Shown: in pieces, positions 41,874 to 43,914 of the stretch | How positions within the stretch are numbered: position 1 is the stretch's first letter | How the letters are laid out: every line of letters starts with the position of its first letter | Assembly: GCA_937877165.1 (NCBI GenBank) | Contig: CALEFO010000187.1 | Coordinates: 1 to 43,914, forward strand | Source: an uncultured Lachnospiraceae bacterium | Lineage (GTDB): Bacteria > Bacillota > Clostridia > Lachnospirales > Lachnospiraceae | DNA: 43,914 bases | Reading direction: 5' to 3' | Notes under the pieces: generated by a model | Database searches by the model: none | Told to the model about the DNA's origin: nothing | The model's input: only the letters and a program-made list of their open reading frames with translations | Position numbers and translations under genes: made by a program

Positions 41874-41902
41874 TTGACAGGATCCGGAGAGAGGAGTATT
41901 AT
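41874..41902 (+). promoter_or_regulatory. metNI promoter P1
   Basis: A perfect TTGACA (41874-41879), a 17-bp spacer and TATTAT (41897-41902). The expected start near 41909 is about 59 nt before the leader ORF. Confidence 0.85.
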
Positions 41903-41967
41903 CCCGACTAAACAGGTAGGAAATAGTGACAAATGACACAGGGATTCTGAGGAAGGGACCGAAGAGG

Positions 41968-42057
41968 ATGCGAACCAGAGCGGACAGAAACTTCACAGCA
42001 ATGATGCGAATGATGTGCTGCTCCATGGTCATGTGTATGCCCCATGGGGCTTGTTAG
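41968..42057 (+). CDS. Met/Cys-rich leader peptide (29 aa)
   Basis: A 29-codon ORF starting MRTRADRNFTA and continuing MMRMMCCSMVMCM, ending PHGAC and TAG. It has 8 Met (positions 1, 12, 13, 15, 16, 20, 22, 24) and 4 Cys (17, 18, 23, 29), an extreme composition. GGAAGGG lies about 10 nt before the ATG, and AGAGG touches it. It follows promoter P1 and precedes a terminator-like hairpin and metNI. The stop codon is followed at once by a sequence that repeats the 3' arm of that hairpin. All this fits a leader peptide whose translation senses charged tRNA-Met and/or tRNA-Cys. I do not recognise a described family. A chance ORF is the alternative. Confidence 0.75.
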   Translation: MRTRADRNFTAMMRMMCCSMVMCMPHGAC

Positions 42058-42066
42058 TGTGCATCT
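42058..42066 (+). promoter_or_regulatory. Putative antiterminator strand
   Basis: TGTGCATCT directly follows the leader stop codon. GTGCATCT recurs in the 3' arm of the downstream hairpin (42128-42135 region). This strand can pair with GTGCACA (42118-42124) in the hairpin's 5' arm and so prevent it from forming. A ribosome ending at the leader stop would cover this strand. Confidence 0.6.
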
Positions 42067-42082
42067 TCTCGCCTGATATTCT

Positions 42083-42110
42083 TTGACAGATCGGTCCGGA
42101 CAGGTATAAT
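42083..42110 (+). promoter_or_regulatory. Second metNI promoter P2
   Basis: A perfect TTGACA (42083-42088), a 16-bp spacer and a perfect TATAAT (42105-42110). Its start would fall near 42117, inside the 5' arm of the hairpin, so its transcripts could not form the full terminator. Confidence 0.75.
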
Positions 42111-42112
42111 GG

Positions 42113-42141
42113 GGCAGGTGCACATCGTGCATCTGCCTTTT
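42113..42141 (+). terminator. Attenuator-type terminator hairpin
   Basis: GGCAGGTGCA pairs with TGCATCTGCC (10 bp, one G-U) and a further C-G, followed by TTTT. The T run is short. It lies 81 bp before metN and 55 bp after the leader stop. Confidence 0.65.
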
Positions 42142-42222
42142 GTGTGGGTTTATGGCCTGCTGTTTTTCAAAAGGACAGAACAGTCGGCGGCACTCTGTAT
42201 GCAGAGAGAATGAGGTATAAAC

Positions 42223-43305
42223 ATGTCGATCATTGAAGTAAAGGATCTCTCCAAGACCTTCGTTACGAAGGATGCGAAGGTAGAGGCCCTGAAGAACATC
42301 AATTTCTCGGTGGAAGAGGGGGACATTTACGGAATCATCGGAATGTCCGGCGCCGGCAAGAGTACGCTGGTCCGGTGTCTGAACTATCTGGAGGTTCCGA
42401 CGAAGGGAACGGTTACGGTAGAGGGAAAGGAGCTCGGAAAGCTTGCTCCGAAGCAGCTCCGCCAGCTGCGCGCCAGCATCAGCATGATTTTCCAGGGGTT
42501 CAATCTCCTGATGCAGAGGACCGTGATTGACAACATCTGTTTTCCTCTGACCATTCAGTCCAATAAGCTTTCGAAGCAGGAAATCCGCAAGAAAGCGGAG
42601 AAGCTTCTTGCCACCGTCGGACTTTCCGAGAAGGCAAACGCTTACCCGGCACAGCTCTCCGGCGGACAGAAGCAGCGCGTTGCGATTGCAAGAGCGCTCG
42701 CCAGCGATCCGAAGATTCTCCTGTGCGACGAGGCGACAAGCGCACTGGATCCGCAGACAACGCAGTCCATTCTGCAGCTTCTTCGCAAGATCAATGAGGA
42801 GACCGGAATCACCATTGTCATCATTACCCATCAGATGTCGGTGGTCCGTGAGATCTGCCATCACGTTGCAATCGTGGAGAACGGCGAGATCGTCGAGAAC
42901 GGCCTGGTAGAGGATATTTTCACACATCCGAAGTCACGGGCAGCCAGACAGCTCATCATCGAGGGCAAGGATCCCGATGAATGGGAGAAGGAGCAGGAAG
43001 AGAAGAAGGCCCAGCAGCATTCGCACATGGTGTCCGAGCTGCATGAGAACAGAAGGGTCCGTATTGTTTTCACGAAGAATTCCTCCTATGAGCCGGTGAT
43101 CGCCAATATGATTCTGGAGGTTGGGTCCCCGGTGAACATCCTGAGGGCAGATACGAAGGATGTAGGCGGAGTGGCAAGAGGTGAGATGATCCTCGGCCTT
43201 GCCAATGATCCGGAGACGGCAGCCCGTCAGATCGCATATCTGGAAGAAAGAGGTCTGGCGGTGGAAGAGCTGACAGGCGACAGAACAGGAGGCAGAGCAA
43301 GATGA
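42223..43305 (+). CDS. metN: Methionine ABC importer ATP-binding protein
   Basis: A 360-residue MetN. The ABC part carries Walker A GMSGAGKST, the Q-loop MIFQGFNL, the signature AQLSGGQKQRV, Walker B ILLCDEATSALDP and THQMSVV with the H-loop. The C-terminal ~95 residues (after about 260) form the NIL domain (RVRIVFTKNSSYEPVIANMI), which in MetN binds methionine and inhibits transport when the cell is replete. GAGGTATAAAC precedes the start. It overlaps metI by 4 bp (ATGA). Confidence 0.95.
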   Translation: MSIIEVKDLSKTFVTKDAKVEALKNINFSVEEGDIYGIIGMSGAGKSTLVRCLNYLEVPTKGTVTVEGKELGKLAPKQLRQLRASISMIFQGFNLLMQRTVIDNICFPLTIQSNKLSKQEIRKKAEKLLATVGLSEKANAYPAQLSGGQKQRVAIARALASDPKILLCDEATSALDPQTTQSILQLLRKINEETGITIVIITHQMSVVREICHHVAIVENGEIVENGLVEDIFTHPKSRAARQLIIEGKDPDEWEKEQEEKKAQQHSHMVSELHENRRVRIVFTKNSSYEPVIANMILEVGSPVNILRADTKDVGGVARGEMILGLANDPETAARQIAYLEERGLAVEELTGDRTGGRAR

Positions 43306-43914
43306 GTGCACAGGAAATTCAGATGATTGCGGAGGGCGTCCGCGATACCCTCTATATGACCATTGTCTCGACCTTGTTCGGCTATGTTGTTGGCCTTCCG
43401 TGGGGAATTGTCCTTACGGTTACCGGGAAGGATGGCCTGCATCCGAACAACGTCATTTACCGGATTCTGGATGTGATCACGAACATCATGCGCTCCATTC
43501 CGTTCCTGATTCTTCTGATTCTGGTCCTTCCGCTGACCATGGTAATCGTTGGCAAAACCTATGGATCCACGGCAACGATTGTTCCGCTGGTGATTTCGGC
43601 GGCACCGCTGATCGCAAGAATGGTGGAGTCCTCTCTGAACGAGGTAGACAAGGGCGTGATTGAGGCGGCCCAGTCGATGGGAGCCAACAATCTGCAGATC
43701 GTCTGGAAGGTTCTGCTGGGAGAGGCGAGGGTTTCCCTGATTTCCGGAGCAACGATCACCATCGGAACAATCCTCGGGTATTCCGCAATGGCAGGAACCG
43801 TCGGAGGCGGCGGACTCGGCGATATCGCAATCCGCTACGGCTATTACCGCTGGCAGGCCAATATTCTGATCACGACGGTCATCCTCCTGATTGCACTGGT
43901 ACAGATTTTCCAGT
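43302..43914 (+). CDS. metI: Methionine ABC importer permease, 3'-partial
   Basis: The frame starts in the ATGA overlap with metN and runs off the window after 204 residues (intact members have about 215-225). It is a MetI-type permease: VRDTLYMTIVSTLFGYVVGLP at the N terminus, MRSIPFLILLILVLPL, the EAA loop EAAQSMGANN, and AMAGTVGGGGLGDIAIRYGY near the end. About five membrane segments are seen. The substrate-binding lipoprotein metQ is expected just beyond the window. Confidence 0.95.
   Translation, partial: MSAQEIQMIAEGVRDTLYMTIVSTLFGYVVGLPWGIVLTVTGKDGLHPNNVIYRILDVITNIMRSIPFLILLILVLPLTMVIVGKTYGSTATIVPLVISAAPLIARMVESSLNEVDKGVIEAAQSMGANNLQIVWKVLLGEARVSLISGATITIGTILGYSAMAGTVGGGGLGDIAIRYGYYRWQANILITTVILLIALVQIFQ

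Larger units (their letters stand above)
41871..42222. other. metNI control region
   Basis: This 352-bp stretch contains a promoter, a Met/Cys-rich leader ORF, a duplicated GTGCATCT, a second promoter, a terminator-like hairpin and a small CTCTG/CAGAG hairpin before the metN ribosome site. Each is listed separately. I see none of the conserved cores of S-box riboswitches. Confidence 0.75.

Noticed and set aside
41903..42222. S-box (SAM) riboswitch before metN
   Set aside because: The conserved S-box core sequences are not present; the leader contains a Met/Cys-rich ORF instead.

Overview
The window looks like a chromosomal segment of a Gram-positive anaerobic Clostridia member, most likely a Lachnospiraceae-type gut or rumen bacterium. 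The reasons are a complete thl-crt-hbd-bcd-etfB-etfA cluster (acetyl-CoA to butyryl-CoA), a cellobiose phosphorylase with a LacI regulator, an NADP-type gdhA, luxS, a long-form hpf, an orphan membrane GGDEF protein, and tRNA genes without encoded CCA. Coding is dense on both strands, and intrinsic terminators are clear. I see no phage, no intact insertion sequence and no CRISPR array.

Layout. 1-5017 (+): end of an LtaS-type sulfatase-fold gene, luxS, a TPR-like protein, a DUF523 protein and an orphan L-fucose/L-arabinose isomerase-family protein. 5287-6459: membrane diguanylate cyclase. 6666-9728: three-part ABC importer (lipoprotein, permease, ATPase) of the ABC_sub_bind/TrpXYZ-like type, with a terminator after the lipoprotein gene. 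9801-12969: thioredoxin-reductase-like flavoprotein, UMF1-type MFS transporter, glycerophosphodiester phosphodiesterase. 13055-13907: noncoding interval with a candidate minus-strand small RNA. 13908-16509: SH3-NlpC/P60 wall hydrolase and hpf. 16567-23075: butyrate operon with promoter, structured leader and terminator. 23113-23262: composite palindromic repeat, also seen at 16727. 23305-26418: pyridoxal kinase, YbaK, an AAA-ATPase gene remnant and a second thiolase. 26504-29446: tRNA-Arg and cellobiose phosphorylase on the minus strand, with a divergent lacI-type regulator to 30532. 30578-31343: six-tRNA cluster. 31390-36756 (-): phosphodiesterase, rdgB, rRNA methyltransferase, gdhA, asnA. 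37272-41870 (+): HPr-like protein, nuclease-helicase fusion, GH13 enzyme. 41874-43914: metN-metI behind an unusual leader.

How they work together. The central module makes butyryl-CoA and reduces electron-transfer flavoprotein. No butyrate kinase or CoA-transferase lies in the window, so the last step must be encoded elsewhere. Cellobiose phosphorylase supplies glucose-1-phosphate under local LacI control. gdhA and asnA lie together as nitrogen-assimilation genes, each with its own terminator.

The most interesting observation is upstream of metNI. A promoter is followed by a 29-codon ORF with 8 Met and 4 Cys. Its stop codon lies directly before a GTGCATCT copy that duplicates the 3' arm of a downstream terminator hairpin. 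This is the layout expected of a ribosome-mediated Met/Cys attenuator, where S-box riboswitches are more familiar.
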